Assembly: GCF_003024515.2 (NCBI RefSeq)
Contig: NZ_PYIX02000003.1
Span: 1-64,000 of the forward strand
Source: Acinetobacter sichuanensis
GTDB taxonomy: Bacteria; Pseudomonadota; Gammaproteobacteria; Pseudomonadales; Moraxellaceae
DNA: 64,000 nt
Reading direction: 5' to 3'
A program made the position numbers and the translations under genes. The stretch's first letter is position 1. Every line of letters starts with the position of its first letter. Positions 36,534 through 46,095 of this stretch are shown here, piece after piece. Below the pieces are notes generated by a model. It saw only the letters and a list, made by a program, of their open reading frames with translations. It was not told the DNA's origin and did no database searches.

Positions 36534-36894
36534 TTAAACCTTGTCCTATTCCTATAGGGTAGTATGTGTACACACAATAGATTGATTTATATATAATTAT
36601 TCAATAGTGTGTGATTCGGAAATTTAAAACACTGCCAAAAGGCATAAAATAAAAAATCATTTTCATGACAAAAAATCTTTATTTCTTGCACGGCAAAAAT
36701 TACAGACTTGAGCTATTTTAACGAAAATCATGCCAGATGCTAGATGTTTAAAAAGATTGTCTAAAACTTATCTATCATCTTTTTGAATTTAACAGGTTTT
36801 TGATGAAAAAACGAAGATTTTTGATGATTAATTTTGTTTCTTATGTATTAAAAATGCTGAGAAAATCGAACTCTTTGTATAAACCTGCACATAT
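36534..36894. other. Intergenic region upstream of nadE
   Basis: A 361-bp AT-rich space with no convincing coding frame. Apart from the two palindromes close to nadE (36551-36574), I see only A/T tracts and a short repeated TTTTTGATGA (near 36796 and 36819). Confidence 0.5.
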
Positions 36895-37398
36895 TTAAAA
36901 ATGATTTTCAGGAGTTTCTAAAATAATGTTCTTTATTTTTCTTAGAAAGATATCTCGAGCAATATCTCCTTGTTGTTCAATATTATAGTCTTCATATTTT
37001 TTGTGATTTTCTAAATTATATGTATAGGGATTATATTTTCCATAAGTGATATAGAATGCAATTTGTAAAATAGCGCCTTTGAGAAGTACATTAACGTGTT
37101 TTTGATGCTGATAAATATGTGCCATTTCATGAATAAAAAGTGCTTGAGTTGATAAATTTTTCTGAGAAAAATCCTCAAAAAAATCAGCATCTTTCATATG
37201 AATACAGCCGTTGGGTGCCATTAAAATACCAGCAGGTTGCCAAGGGAGATAAGGCTGATTCATAATCAAAACTTTAGAGTAATCAATAAGATCTCCAAAA
37301 ACCATTTGACTGATTTTGATTTCGCCTAGACTTAAACGACGGCATTTAAATGTTTCAATATCGAGTAGCCTAAATAACCACCAATAAAAGTACAACAT
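36895..37398 (-). CDS. Putative zinc metallopeptidase-like protein (HEMAH motif)
   Basis: A 167-residue protein with an HExxH zinc motif in LFIHEMAHIYQHQKH (about residues 88-102) and a Glu-containing segment NIEQQGDIA near residue 140 that could give the third ligand. A hydrophobic stretch (KGAILQIAFYITYG) follows the motif. Similar short proteins are annotated as Vgr-related proteins in Acinetobacter, but no type VI secretion gene is adjacent here. Proteolytic activity is not proven by the motif alone. Confidence 0.6.
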   Translation of the reverse strand: MLYFYWWLFRLLDIETFKCRRLSLGEIKISQMVFGDLIDYSKVLIMNQPYLPWQPAGILMAPNGCIHMKDADFFEDFSQKNLSTQALFIHEMAHIYQHQKHVNVLLKGAILQIAFYITYGKYNPYTYNLENHKKYEDYNIEQQGDIARDIFLRKIKNIILETPENHF

Positions 37399-37760
37399 TT
37401 ATCTTAATCCTAGGATGAAATTATGGATAAAAATGATCATCAAATTTCGACGTGAAGCTGATATTTTGCTTGAATTTTCATATTGAAAGTAGCATTGCAA
37501 AGTGAACAAAACGTAAAAATATGAAAAAGAAAATAGCCTTAGAGGTCAAAAATTGTTAATAGGTGTTAACTCAAAAAATATTGTCTAACAATTTTTTAAA
37601 TAGTCATAAAATGCAAACTCAATGACCTCAAATGCTAATGGTATTTAATAAAGCTTAGCGTAATTTTTACATATTCAATAGAGTTTTTACTCAAAACATG
37701 AGCAGTAGATCACAGGATGAATTGCTGTTTATACATTAATCGAATAAAGAGTATGTAGCC
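37399..37760. promoter_or_regulatory. Divergent promoter region of the hydrolase-SDR-monooxygenase operon
   Basis: A 362-bp AT-rich space between divergent genes, with no coding signal. It should hold the promoter of the three-gene operon. No clear operator or regulator gene is visible nearby. Confidence 0.45.
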
Positions 37761-38717
37761 ATGTTATTCACTAAGCCAGTTAAATCTATCTTTTCAAAAG
37801 TATTTTCTAATTCTCCTTTTAGTTTAGATGAGCAAACCCCGATTATTCCAATTCGTCATATGAAATTTAATTTTGAACCAGAAAAATTGGATCACAAATT
37901 TTATATGGATGCTGAATTGGCAAGCGCATACTTTGCTTCGTTGTCTATTTTTCTGACTTTAGGTGAGGATTTAGTGATTGATACAGCGCGTTATCATCGT
38001 GATTTTATTAAAGATCCGTTGTTAAAACAGCGTGTGACATCATTAATTGGACAAGAAGCGATTCACTCCAAAATGCATGAAGAATTAAATGATGCTTATA
38101 TGGAACGTGATTTACCTGTTAAATTATTCCGTTTCTTAGCAGGTCATGTATTTGATTATGGTTTTAACCGTTTGCCACAACCGATGAAGTTATCTTTGAT
38201 GGCAGGAATTGAGCATTTTACTGCGGTACTTGCTGAATATATGATGAACCACGAAGAAATTTTCTTTAGATCTACAGATGAAAAGCAACGTGCAATTTGG
38301 ATGTGGCACATGCTTGAAGAGTCTGAGCATAAAGATATCGCTTATGATGTGTTCCAAACTTTATCAAATAATTATGCATTACGTATTGCGGGCTTTTTCC
38401 CTGCTTTGATTACGATTTTAGTGCTTATTTCAGTCGCATCGTTATTGGTTCCATTTTATCGTAAACCAAGTAATTTAATTAGTTGGAGTTATTGGAAAGA
38501 TATTCCACGCAGCTTTAGCTTAATTTTTGGTTTAAAAGATGGTGTATATGGAAGTTCATGGGGACATATTTTTGACTATTTACGCCCAGATTTTCATCCA
38601 AATGACCATGATACAACCGAGTTCTTAGAATATTACAAAGAAACTTTATTGAACCCTGAAAATGGCGTATTAACTCCATTTTTTGTTAAAGAATTTATTC
38701 CTGCACTCCGTGTTTAA
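37761..38717 (+). CDS. PF10118-type predicted metal-dependent hydrolase
   Basis: A 318-residue protein of the COG3687/PF10118 family. Conserved acidic and His residues that could hold a di-metal centre appear in LTLGEDLVID, GQEAIHSKMHEE, MAGIEHFTAVLAEYM and MLEESEHKDIAYD, in the ferritin-like spacing typical of the family. A hydrophobic segment (about 210-232) suggests membrane attachment. It is the first gene of an operon with an SDR and a flavin monooxygenase; the reaction is unknown, and lipid or alkane-derived substrates are plausible from the neighbours. Confidence 0.85.
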   Translation: MLFTKPVKSIFSKVFSNSPFSLDEQTPIIPIRHMKFNFEPEKLDHKFYMDAELASAYFASLSIFLTLGEDLVIDTARYHRDFIKDPLLKQRVTSLIGQEAIHSKMHEELNDAYMERDLPVKLFRFLAGHVFDYGFNRLPQPMKLSLMAGIEHFTAVLAEYMMNHEEIFFRSTDEKQRAIWMWHMLEESEHKDIAYDVFQTLSNNYALRIAGFFPALITILVLISVASLLVPFYRKPSNLISWSYWKDIPRSFSLIFGLKDGVYGSSWGHIFDYLRPDFHPNDHDTTEFLEYYKETLLNPENGVLTPFFVKEFIPALRV

Positions 38718-38747
38718 AATAATTTAAAAGTTAAATGGAAGAACTCA

Positions 38748-39593
38748 ATGGGATTTTTTTCAAAAAAGAAAAAGCCAACACAAAATGCATATGCTGTAGT
38801 TACAGGTGCAGGAAGTGGAATTGGTCGTAGCTTTGCTTTGGAACTTGCAAAGCGTGGTGGAACCATTATTTGTGCAGATATTAATTTAGATGCTGCACAA
38901 GAAACTGTACAGTTAATCGCAAACCAAACTTCAGGTAAAGCATTTGCCGTACAGTGTGATGTGACGGATAAGACACAAGTTAAGGCATTGTCTGAAAATG
39001 CTGAAAAGTTAATGAATCATGCAGTCACTTTGGTTATCAACAATGCGGGTGTAGGGTTGGGAGGCAAATTTGACGAGGTTTCCCTTGAGGATTGGCAGTG
39101 GTGTGTCAATATTAATCTTTGGGGCGTGATTTATGGCTGTCATTATTTTGTACCTAAGTTTAAACAGCAGGGATATGGTGCAATTATTAATGTCGCATCA
39201 GCAGCAGGTTATACTGCCGCGCCTGAAATGACGGCTTATAATGTAACCAAATCAAGTGTTTTGGCGCTATCTGAAACTTTATCGGCTGAATTACGTAAAG
39301 ATAAAATCAGTGTCAATGTGCTTTGTCCAACACTTGTACCGACCAATATTATGAAAAATGGACGCTTGCCTGATAGTTATTCTGGCGTAGCAGATGATTT
39401 ATTAATGAATCATGCTTTTACGACAAGTGATGCTGTAGCAATTAAAACGCTTAATAATTTAGATGCAGGCAAGCTTTATACCATTCCTCAACCTGATGCT
39501 AAATTATTTTGGATTTTAAAACGTGCATCGCCTGCACTGTATACCAAAGCATTGGGAATTGGTTATCCAATATTTGATAAGTTTATGAAATAA
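38748..39593 (+). CDS. Short-chain dehydrogenase/reductase
   Basis: A 281-residue classical SDR. The cofactor loop TGAGSGIGRSFALELAKRG is near residue 20, NNAGVGLGG follows, the catalytic Ser lies in INVASAAGYTA and the YxxxK pair in TAYNVTKSSVLAL. The Asp in CADINLDAA after strand 2 suggests NAD(H) preference. It lies 30 bases after the hydrolase gene and 21 bases before the monooxygenase, with GGAAG as ribosome binding site. It probably oxidises an alcohol or reduces a ketone linked to the monooxygenase reaction. Confidence 0.9.
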   Translation: MGFFSKKKKPTQNAYAVVTGAGSGIGRSFALELAKRGGTIICADINLDAAQETVQLIANQTSGKAFAVQCDVTDKTQVKALSENAEKLMNHAVTLVINNAGVGLGGKFDEVSLEDWQWCVNINLWGVIYGCHYFVPKFKQQGYGAIINVASAAGYTAAPEMTAYNVTKSSVLALSETLSAELRKDKISVNVLCPTLVPTNIMKNGRLPDSYSGVADDLLMNHAFTTSDAVAIKTLNNLDAGKLYTIPQPDAKLFWILKRASPALYTKALGIGYPIFDKFMK

Positions 39594-39614
39594 GCCAACA
39601 TTTGAGATAAAAAA

Positions 39615-41420
39615 ATGACAACAGAAAGTACCGTAGATCAGTTACCAGAAGATAAATCAACAGCGAAAAAAGCGTCACAAACAACGACTGTAGAAGAGAT
39701 CAAGCAAGTGACTCAACCAGAAGAAGTGAAAACAGCAGCGAAAGCTGAAGTAAAAGCTGATCCAAAAATTGAGGTAAAGCAAACAGCGGTTGAGCCAAAA
39801 GCACCTAAAGTTGAAGCTAAGCTTGAAGCAAAAGTAGAGCCACAGATTCAACCTGAAAAAGTTGTGGAAGAAAAAGCTGAAGTACCAAAAGTAGTTACAA
39901 AATCACAAGCGATTGAAGAAAAAGCAACTGTGGCTGAAGCAAAAGCAACAGTGAAAAAATCTCAACCTGTTCATGTCTATGACACGATTGTGGTGGGTGC
40001 GGGTATTTCAGGAATTGCCGCTGCTTATAAAATGAATCAAGCAGGTTATCATAATTATATTGTGCTCGAAAAAGCTGAACGCGTTGGTGGTACATGGCGT
40101 GATAATAATTATCCAGGCTGTGGTTGTGATGTGCCTTCAGCATTGTATTCATTTTCTTTTTCGCCAAGTCATAAATGGAGTCATTTATTTGCGAAGCAAC
40201 CAGAAATTCTCAGCTATTTAGAAGAGGTTGTAGAAAAGCATGATTTGGGTGGGAAAATTGAATTTGGCAATGAGCTGTTGAGTGCGAAATGGGATGAAGC
40301 TCAGCAAGTTTGGCACTTAGAAACCTCAAAAGGTTCATATCAAGCAAAAACGACTATTTTCACAACAGGTCCGATCACAGAGCCTTCTATGCCAAAAGTT
40401 AAAGGTATTGAAGGCTTTAAAGGTAAAATGTTCCATTCTGCACGTTGGGATCATGATTATGATCTCAAAGGTAAACGAGTGGCAGTGATTGGTACAGGTG
40501 CATCAGCGATTCAATTTATTCCGCAAGTGCAGCCATTAGCAAAAGAGTTATTTGTATTCCAACGTACAGCTCCTTGGGTTTTACCAAAAGCTGATCGTGA
40601 ATTAGGAGATACGGCAAAAGGCATTGTTGAACGTTTCCCTGTGATTCAACAAACTTGGCGTAATAGTATTGCACAAATTTTGAATGGTATTAATTTTGGT
40701 TTACGTCATCCAAAGATTTTAAAGCCTGTTAATTTTTTAAGTAAACAATTGCTTAAATTACAAATTCAAGATGAAAAACTACGTCAAGATGTAACACCAA
40801 ACTTTGATATTGGTTGTAAGCGTTTATTATTTGCTAACAACTATTATCCTGCTTTACAACAAGAGAATGTGAGCCTCATTCCACATGGTTTGGTTGAAAT
40901 TGATGGTAATGCAGTGGTTGCTGCCAATGGTGAGCGTCATGAAGTTGATGTAATTATTTGGGGAACAGGTTTTGAGGTTTCTCATCCACCTATTGGGCAG
41001 CGTGTCACGAATTCAGACGGTGTATTATTGTCTGAGTTATGGAAAGACAGTTCTCCTGAGGCTTATTTGGGTGCAAGTATTGAAAAAGTACCAAATGCGT
41101 TCTTGGTGTTAGGTCCAAATATTTTAGTTTATGACTCTTTTATTGGTATTGCAGAAGCACAACTGGATTATATTATCAGTGGCTTATTGAAAATGCGTGA
41201 TCAAAAAATTAAACGTATTGAAATTAAGAAAAATGTTGTGCGTTATCATAATTTGAAAGTGCAAAGAAATCTGAAAACGACAGTATTTAATGCGGGTGGT
41301 TGTAAGTCTTATTATTTAGATCAAAATGGTCGTAACTTTGCAGCTTGGCCGTGGTCATTGCAAGAGTTAAAAAATCAGTTAAAAGATTTAGATTTGAAGC
41401 ATTACGATACAGCATCATAA
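39615..41420 (+). CDS. Baeyer-Villiger-type flavin monooxygenase with charged N-terminal extension
   Basis: A 601-residue flavoprotein. The FAD loop is GAGISG (128-133), the Baeyer-Villiger fingerprint FKGKMFHSARWD is at 268-279, and the NADPH loop IGTGAS is near 292-297. The enzyme core matches FMO/BVMO proteins of the AlmA-like group that act on long-chain alkanes or ketones. Residues 1-118 form an extra low-complexity region rich in Lys, Glu, Ala, Val and Pro with repeated VEAK/AEVK-like units, which is not part of the catalytic fold. The substrate is not known. It ends the operon with the PF10118 and SDR genes. Confidence 0.88.
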   Translation: MTTESTVDQLPEDKSTAKKASQTTTVEEIKQVTQPEEVKTAAKAEVKADPKIEVKQTAVEPKAPKVEAKLEAKVEPQIQPEKVVEEKAEVPKVVTKSQAIEEKATVAEAKATVKKSQPVHVYDTIVVGAGISGIAAAYKMNQAGYHNYIVLEKAERVGGTWRDNNYPGCGCDVPSALYSFSFSPSHKWSHLFAKQPEILSYLEEVVEKHDLGGKIEFGNELLSAKWDEAQQVWHLETSKGSYQAKTTIFTTGPITEPSMPKVKGIEGFKGKMFHSARWDHDYDLKGKRVAVIGTGASAIQFIPQVQPLAKELFVFQRTAPWVLPKADRELGDTAKGIVERFPVIQQTWRNSIAQILNGINFGLRHPKILKPVNFLSKQLLKLQIQDEKLRQDVTPNFDIGCKRLLFANNYYPALQQENVSLIPHGLVEIDGNAVVAANGERHEVDVIIWGTGFEVSHPPIGQRVTNSDGVLLSELWKDSSPEAYLGASIEKVPNAFLVLGPNILVYDSFIGIAEAQLDYIISGLLKMRDQKIKRIEIKKNVVRYHNLKVQRNLKTTVFNAGGCKSYYLDQNGRNFAAWPWSLQELKNQLKDLDLKHYDTAS

Positions 41421-41437
41421 GTTATTGAAAGAATTTT

Positions 41438-41461
41438 AGCCCTAACTTAGTTTAGGGCTTT
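41438..41461. terminator. Bidirectional terminator overlapping the end of the DUF2306 gene
   Basis: AGCCCTAA (41438-41445) pairs with TTAGGGCT (41452-41459). The stop codon of the convergent DUF2306 gene (41442-41444) lies inside the left arm, so the hairpin serves both genes. Confidence 0.75.
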
Positions 41462-42122
41462 TATTTTTGTTTAATCTAAAAATAATGATTTCTGCAATCA
41501 AAAGATTAATTGTCCAACCTAACCATGCTTCAAGTTGATAAATATGAAGTGGTGTAAGCCAATCAAAATAAGGTTGTAGCTGATATAAAACGATTTTCCA
41601 TGTTCTTAAGCTTAAGGCTGAAAGCCCTAAAGCAAAACTACGAATCATCCAATTTTGGTGAGCTTTCCATTGTTTTTGAAAAATTTTATAGAGAGCAATA
41701 CAACTAGTCATTCCCCATAAAATACTCAGTAATATAAAACATAGCTGTGTTTGCCAACCTCCTGCGGCTGAAAGTGCCATAATAAAGCCGCTAGGTAAGG
41801 CAAAAGCTAAGACAGTTGTAATGTAAAGCCAACCACTATAACGATGGATTTTTGGGAGTTTTTGTCTAATTTGACTCGAAAATTGAGTGAAACCCGCGAT
41901 TAAAATCAATGAACTGACAATGACATGAGCTTGGAAGGCAAAGCGCCAAGGTTGCGTGTGAATGACGTCTTGTTTTAAGGCTAGAAAATTAGTGTCATTT
42001 TGCCAAGGAAAATATTGTAGGCAAATTTTAACCATGAGAAGACTCAAATATAGATAAATCATCAGTATAAAAATCAAGAAAATGTTTCTGAGTTCTATTT
42101 TTTTCATGGTTGTATTCTGCAT
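41442..42122 (-). CDS. DUF2306 membrane protein
   Basis: A 226-residue inner-membrane protein with a short N-terminal segment and about six hydrophobic helices. The His-containing segment FQAHVIVSSLILIAGFTQF, then IHRYSGWLYI and HQNWMIRSFALGLSALSLR match DUF2306 proteins, whose His residues may bind haem. Function unknown. It is convergent with the monooxygenase operon. Confidence 0.8.
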   Translation of the reverse strand: MQNTTMKKIELRNIFLIFILMIYLYLSLLMVKICLQYFPWQNDTNFLALKQDVIHTQPWRFAFQAHVIVSSLILIAGFTQFSSQIRQKLPKIHRYSGWLYITTVLAFALPSGFIMALSAAGGWQTQLCFILLSILWGMTSCIALYKIFQKQWKAHQNWMIRSFALGLSALSLRTWKIVLYQLQPYFDWLTPLHIYQLEAWLGWTINLLIAEIIIFRLNKNKSPKLS

Positions 42123-42270
42123 GCTTTATGCAAGATCAATATCAGTGAAGTCGTTTTGTAAATGATGACTAAAAATCTTGATAAAATTTTACGTTTTCAA
42201 TCTTAAAAAAAGTTAAAGTTGAATTAAAATTATAGTGGAGATTTATATAAATACATACATAGGTATAACA

Positions 42271-42936
42271 ATGAAAAAGCAATTATTTATGTTTTGCTTG
42301 CCTTTTTTTGTCATGCAATCGAGTTTTGCATTGAATATACAACAGCTTAAAACCTCTTGGTCAGGTATTTATGATGGGCAAAAAATAGGGGTATTTATTG
42401 AGTCAATTGATCGTAATCAGGTCAAAGGCTACAGTATTTTAGGTAAAAATAAGCAGAATTTCTCAGGAAAAGTTCAAACAACTTCACAAGGTTATAAAAT
42501 CACGGCGGTTGAAAGTGGTCCTAAAGCAAGTAGTGGTACATTTACATTTTTAGTCAGTGAAAATCAGCCTAAAACACTACAATCGAGTTGGGAATCTACA
42601 ACGGCTAAAGTAAAACCTAAATATTTTGACTTAAAACCACAGCAGTGTCGTTATGCAAAAAATGAAGGTTCATTTGCAGAGGCTTCAAATCGTTTACTAA
42701 AAGATGATGATTTGCAACTTCCACCTGATGAACTTGATTATATGCGTAATAGTATTTATGCGCGTCATGGTTATTCATTTGCAAATAAAGAAATAGCAAA
42801 TGCTTTTAGTGAAGCAGATTGGTATATGCCGTGCAGTACCAATGTTGAAAATCAGCTTACACAAATTGAAAAGACCAATATTCAACGAATTAAAAAAGTT
42901 CGCCCTTATATGGAAAAGATGAAATGGGGGCGCTAA
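42271..42936 (+). CDS. Exported YARHG-domain protein
   Basis: About 221 residues from the ATG at 42271. An upstream GTG at 42235 would place extra residues before the signal peptide. A signal peptide (about 1-20) precedes a beta-rich region, and the C-terminal part holds a YARHG domain with DYMRNSIYARHGYSFANKEI and WYMPCSTNV. YARHG domains occur in extracellular and envelope proteins with unclear function. Confidence 0.82.
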   Translation: MKKQLFMFCLPFFVMQSSFALNIQQLKTSWSGIYDGQKIGVFIESIDRNQVKGYSILGKNKQNFSGKVQTTSQGYKITAVESGPKASSGTFTFLVSENQPKTLQSSWESTTAKVKPKYFDLKPQQCRYAKNEGSFAEASNRLLKDDDLQLPPDELDYMRNSIYARHGYSFANKEIANAFSEADWYMPCSTNVENQLTQIEKTNIQRIKKVRPYMEKMKWGR

Positions 42937-43051
42937 TAAAAATGAAATCGGGAAGGGACTTTTAATATTAATTTTTCAATCAATCTGTGATTATTTTGGT
43001 TTTTGCAAAAATTCTATTGTGCTATTGATTTGAAATAGAGAAAGCAAACTT

Positions 43052-43693
43052 ATGATGAAGAAAAGTATTTGTTTGATGGTTGGCGTGTTTGTATGTTCTA
43101 TAGGCTTTGCAGCAACGCCTACATCAAAAGAAATTATTTCAACTTTAACGAATTTAGATGATTCTTATGCAACACCCAAAAATGCAATTGATATTAATAA
43201 GACACAGGCTATACGACTAAAATCAGGAGAAGTCGCTTACTTGTCTGGTGTAGAGTTTGGAGATGCAGGACGCAATTTTTGGGGTGGTTATATTTTGACT
43301 CGACCAAAGTTAAAGCAGTCACAAATCCTTGAATATGGCGGGCAAGCCAATAGATTTAAAGTTTATAATGCTCAAGCTAAAAGCAAGCCGATTCAACTTG
43401 TGCAATTGACTTCTGCAAGTTCTGGTCAGGGTGAAGTCTCTAGTCGAGATGACTTAGTTTATTTTGATGGTTGGAAAGCTTATGTGGTTGCGACGGCTGA
43501 ATCTTCAAGTTATCCAGGGCGTTATAGTGAAAAATTAGGTGAAGAAGATTGTAAAACTGGAGAGAATATTGAAAGTACATTAAAAGTAGTTTCTGAGGCA
43601 GATTATGTATTGAGAACAAGCAAAACATCAAATGCATGTAAAGGTGCTAAAGTGACCATAAAAGAAGATAAAATACCCTTTAAAATTCGATAA
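43052..43693 (+). CDS. Exported protein of unknown function
   Basis: A 213-residue protein with a cleavable signal peptide (about 1-21, ending GFAATP). The mature part has a FGDAGRNFWGGYILTRP segment, an acidic loop and two late Cys (CKTGENIE and NACKGAK) that could form a disulfide. I do not recognise the family. It follows the YARHG gene on the same strand after 115 bases and ends at a strong terminator. Confidence 0.65.
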   Translation: MMKKSICLMVGVFVCSIGFAATPTSKEIISTLTNLDDSYATPKNAIDINKTQAIRLKSGEVAYLSGVEFGDAGRNFWGGYILTRPKLKQSQILEYGGQANRFKVYNAQAKSKPIQLVQLTSASSGQGEVSSRDDLVYFDGWKAYVVATAESSSYPGRYSEKLGEEDCKTGENIESTLKVVSEADYVLRTSKTSNACKGAKVTIKEDKIPFKIR

Positions 43694-43704
43694 ATTGAAG
43701 TGAT

Positions 43705-43733
43705 AAAAAAACCACCAAAAGGTGGTTTTTTTA
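43705..43733. terminator. Bidirectional terminator before gltA
   Basis: AACCACC (43710-43716) pairs with GGTGGTT (43721-43727) around an AAAA loop, with A- and T-runs on both sides. It lies between two convergent genes. Confidence 0.85.
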
Positions 43734-43753
43734 TGGTCAAAGCGTATAACGAA

Positions 43754-45028
43754 TTAACGTTTGATATCGCGTTGAGTTTCGCCAGTGTAAAGCTGACGAG
43801 GGCGACCGATTTTGTAAGGTGCGCTGTGCATTTCTAACCAGTGGCTGATCCAACCAACAGTACGTGCAAGAGCGAAGATTACAGTAAACATTTCTGTTGG
43901 GATACCAATCGCTTTAAGGATGATACCTGAGTAGAAGTCTACGTTAGGGTATAAGTTACGTTTGATGAAGTATTCATCAGAAAGTGCAATACGTTCAAGT
44001 TCCATAGCAAGTGCTAATTGTGGATCATTGATACCAAGAGCGCTTAGAACTTCGTCACAAGTCTCTTTCATTACTTTCGCACGTGGATCGAAGTTTTTGT
44101 AAACTCGGTGACCGAAGCCCATAAGTTTAACTTCTTTAGTTTTCACTTTTTCCATGAAGTCAGCAACGTTTTCAACGGTACCGATTTCATCAAGCATCTT
44201 AAGAACAGCTTCGTTTGCACCACCGTGAGCAGGACCCCAAAGCGCAGAGATACCCGCAGCGATACATGCATAAGGATTAGCGCCAGTAGAACCCGCTAAA
44301 CGTACTGTAGATGTAGACGCATTTTGTTCATGGTCAGCATGAAGTGTAAAGATACGATCCATTGCTTTAGCAAGGATAGGATTTACTTTGTAATCTTTGT
44401 CAGCAGGTGTAGCAAACATCATGTACAAGAAGTTTTCAGCGTAACTTAAATCGTTACGTGGATACATGAATGGTTGACCCACTGTGTATTTGTAGCTCCA
44501 AGCAGCAAGTGTAGGAACTTTTGCAATTAAGCGAATAGCAGTAATTTCACGGTGGTTTACATCTTCAACATCAAAACCATTGTGATAGAACGCAGAAAGT
44601 GCACCAACAACGCCAACCATTATAGCCATAGGGTGAGCATCACGACGGAAACCGTTATAGAAGCGGCTTACTTGGTCATGTACCATAGTATGGTTGCGTA
44701 CTTTTGCTTCAAATTCAGCTTTTTGTTCAGCAGTAGGAAGTTCACCACTTAATAATAAGTAGCAAGTTTCTAAGTAAGAAGCTTGAGTTGCAAGTTGGTC
44801 GATTGGGTAACCGCGGTGTAAAAGAACACCTTTGCCGCCATCGATGAATGTGATTTTTGATTCACAAGCAGCAGTTGCCATAAAACCAGGATCAAAAGTA
44901 AAGTGACCTGCGGCCAATACATCTTTAACGTCGATTACATCTGGGCCCAATGTACCACTGTAAATTGGTAATTCAATTTCTTTGCCATCAAGTTGTAAAA
45001 CGGCTTTTTTGCCAGTTGCTGCAGACAT
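43754..45028 (-). CDS. gltA: Citrate synthase
   Basis: GltA condenses oxaloacetate and acetyl-CoA to citrate, the entry to the TCA cycle. The 424-residue protein is the long, NADH-sensitive gram-negative type. Landmarks are [17 protein letters not shown], the active-site His in [28 protein letters not shown] and the [15 protein letters not shown] loop. It is divergent from sdhCDAB over a 1-kb gap, a standard arrangement in Pseudomonas and Acinetobacter. Confidence 0.98.
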   Translation of the reverse strand: MSAATGKKAVLQLDGKEIELPIYSGTLGPDVIDVKDVLAAGHFTFDPGFMATAACESKITFIDGGKGVLLHRGYPIDQLATQASYLETCYLLLSGELPTAEQKAEFEAKVRNHTMVHDQVSRFYNGFRRDAHPMAIMVGVVGALSAFYHNGFDVEDVNHREITAIRLIAKVPTLAAWSYKYTVGQPFMYPRNDLSYAENFLYMMFATPADKDYKVNPILAKAMDRIFTLHADHEQNASTSTVRLAGSTGANPYACIAAGISALWGPAHGGANEAVLKMLDEIGTVENVADFMEKVKTKEVKLMGFGHRVYKNFDPRAKVMKETCDEVLSALGINDPQLALAMELERIALSDEYFIKRNLYPNVDFYSGIILKAIGIPTEMFTVIFALARTVGWISHWLEMHSAPYKIGRPRQLYTGETQRDIKR

Positions 45029-46005
45029 TCAATTGATCTCCTGTCCTGGTGAATGTTTTATCTAACTTGTAATTGTTATTTGTTACCAAACAAGTTAGAC
45101 AGATCAAAAATTGCTATTAGCTTAGTGAGTACTGAAATTTTGTCAATTATACTTATGGATAAAAAGTGACGTTAGCACAGTAGCTTAGTCATGCAATCTC
45201 ATTCAAAGAATTTTAAATAAACTTACAGTATCGGCTCAGTATAATAAGGCAAATTCTGGATTTGGTGCATAAAAATAATTGATCTTGCTAGACAAGAATA
45301 GTGATCAAAGCCTAAAAATTATTGAATTTTTAAATATTGTTAAATGTATGCAAATCACCTAAAACCATCTAATTACCATGACTTACAATTCATAAAAATT
45401 AATACTGTGTGAAAAAACCACACAAAAATGATTGAAATATTTTTTTTCATTTTCATTATTGATTGGTTAAAAAATAGTTTGAAAAAAGTTTTTACTGTTT
45501 AAAAAATGATCTTTAGCGCGAAAAATATGCTAAATTCCGTCTTAAAAATAAACAATTATTTGCTATTTTTAAAACTAAAATTGATTTATTCACAAACTAA
45601 GTACTTATTTCTGTTCAAAAACTCTTAAGTTAAATATTATATTAATGATATGCACTATTTATTTTAAAAATAATGGTAGTGTTTAATTTATAAATATCTT
45701 TATATACAGTTCATGATTGAATATCATTAATGATTGAAATTTTAAATAAAACAGAGTTTCGTATTTATGTTGTGCTTTAGTCTAAAATTTAAAAAACTTA
45801 AAAATAAATAAAAATATATCAGCATATTTAAATTAAACGTTTAAAAAATAAATAGATAGAATGGTTTTATTGATTTTAATTTTCTGTATGATGAGATGTT
45901 TTGTTGTAAATGATTCTTATTTGTAGAGTTTTTCATTAAAAAGCCAAATCGCATCGTTTGTATTTTGACAGTGCACGATTTATAATTCAGTGTCGTTTAT
46001 AAGTT
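45029..46005. other. Long AT-rich non-coding region between gltA and sdhC
   Basis: Nearly 1 kb with no frame that looks like a gene. It consists of A/T-rich sequence with many T and A tracts and must carry the gltA promoter on the left and the sdh promoter on the right. I cannot place promoters with confidence; long UTRs or a small RNA could be present. Confidence 0.5.
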
Positions 46006-46077
46006 TAGGCAATTTGCTTGCCTAACAATGCCAGCTTTCCTTCGAATTAATTCCAACAAACTCCGGATGGAGTTTTT
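46006..46077 (+). promoter_or_regulatory. sdhC leader with two hairpins, the second terminator-like
   Basis: TAGGCAA/TTGCCTA (46006-46012 with 46018-46024) forms one hairpin. AAACTCC/GGAGTTT (46058-46064 with 46069-46075) with a GGAT loop forms a second, whose 3' arm runs into TTTTT. The second sits about 20 bases before the sdhC start, so it could act as an attenuator or block access to the ribosome binding site. Confidence 0.5.
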
Positions 46078-46095
46078 ACTTACAGGATGCCCGCT

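Noticed and set aside
36666..36722. Very short open frame (18 codons) upstream of nadE
   Set aside because: No ribosome binding site and no sign of conservation that I can judge; most likely chance.
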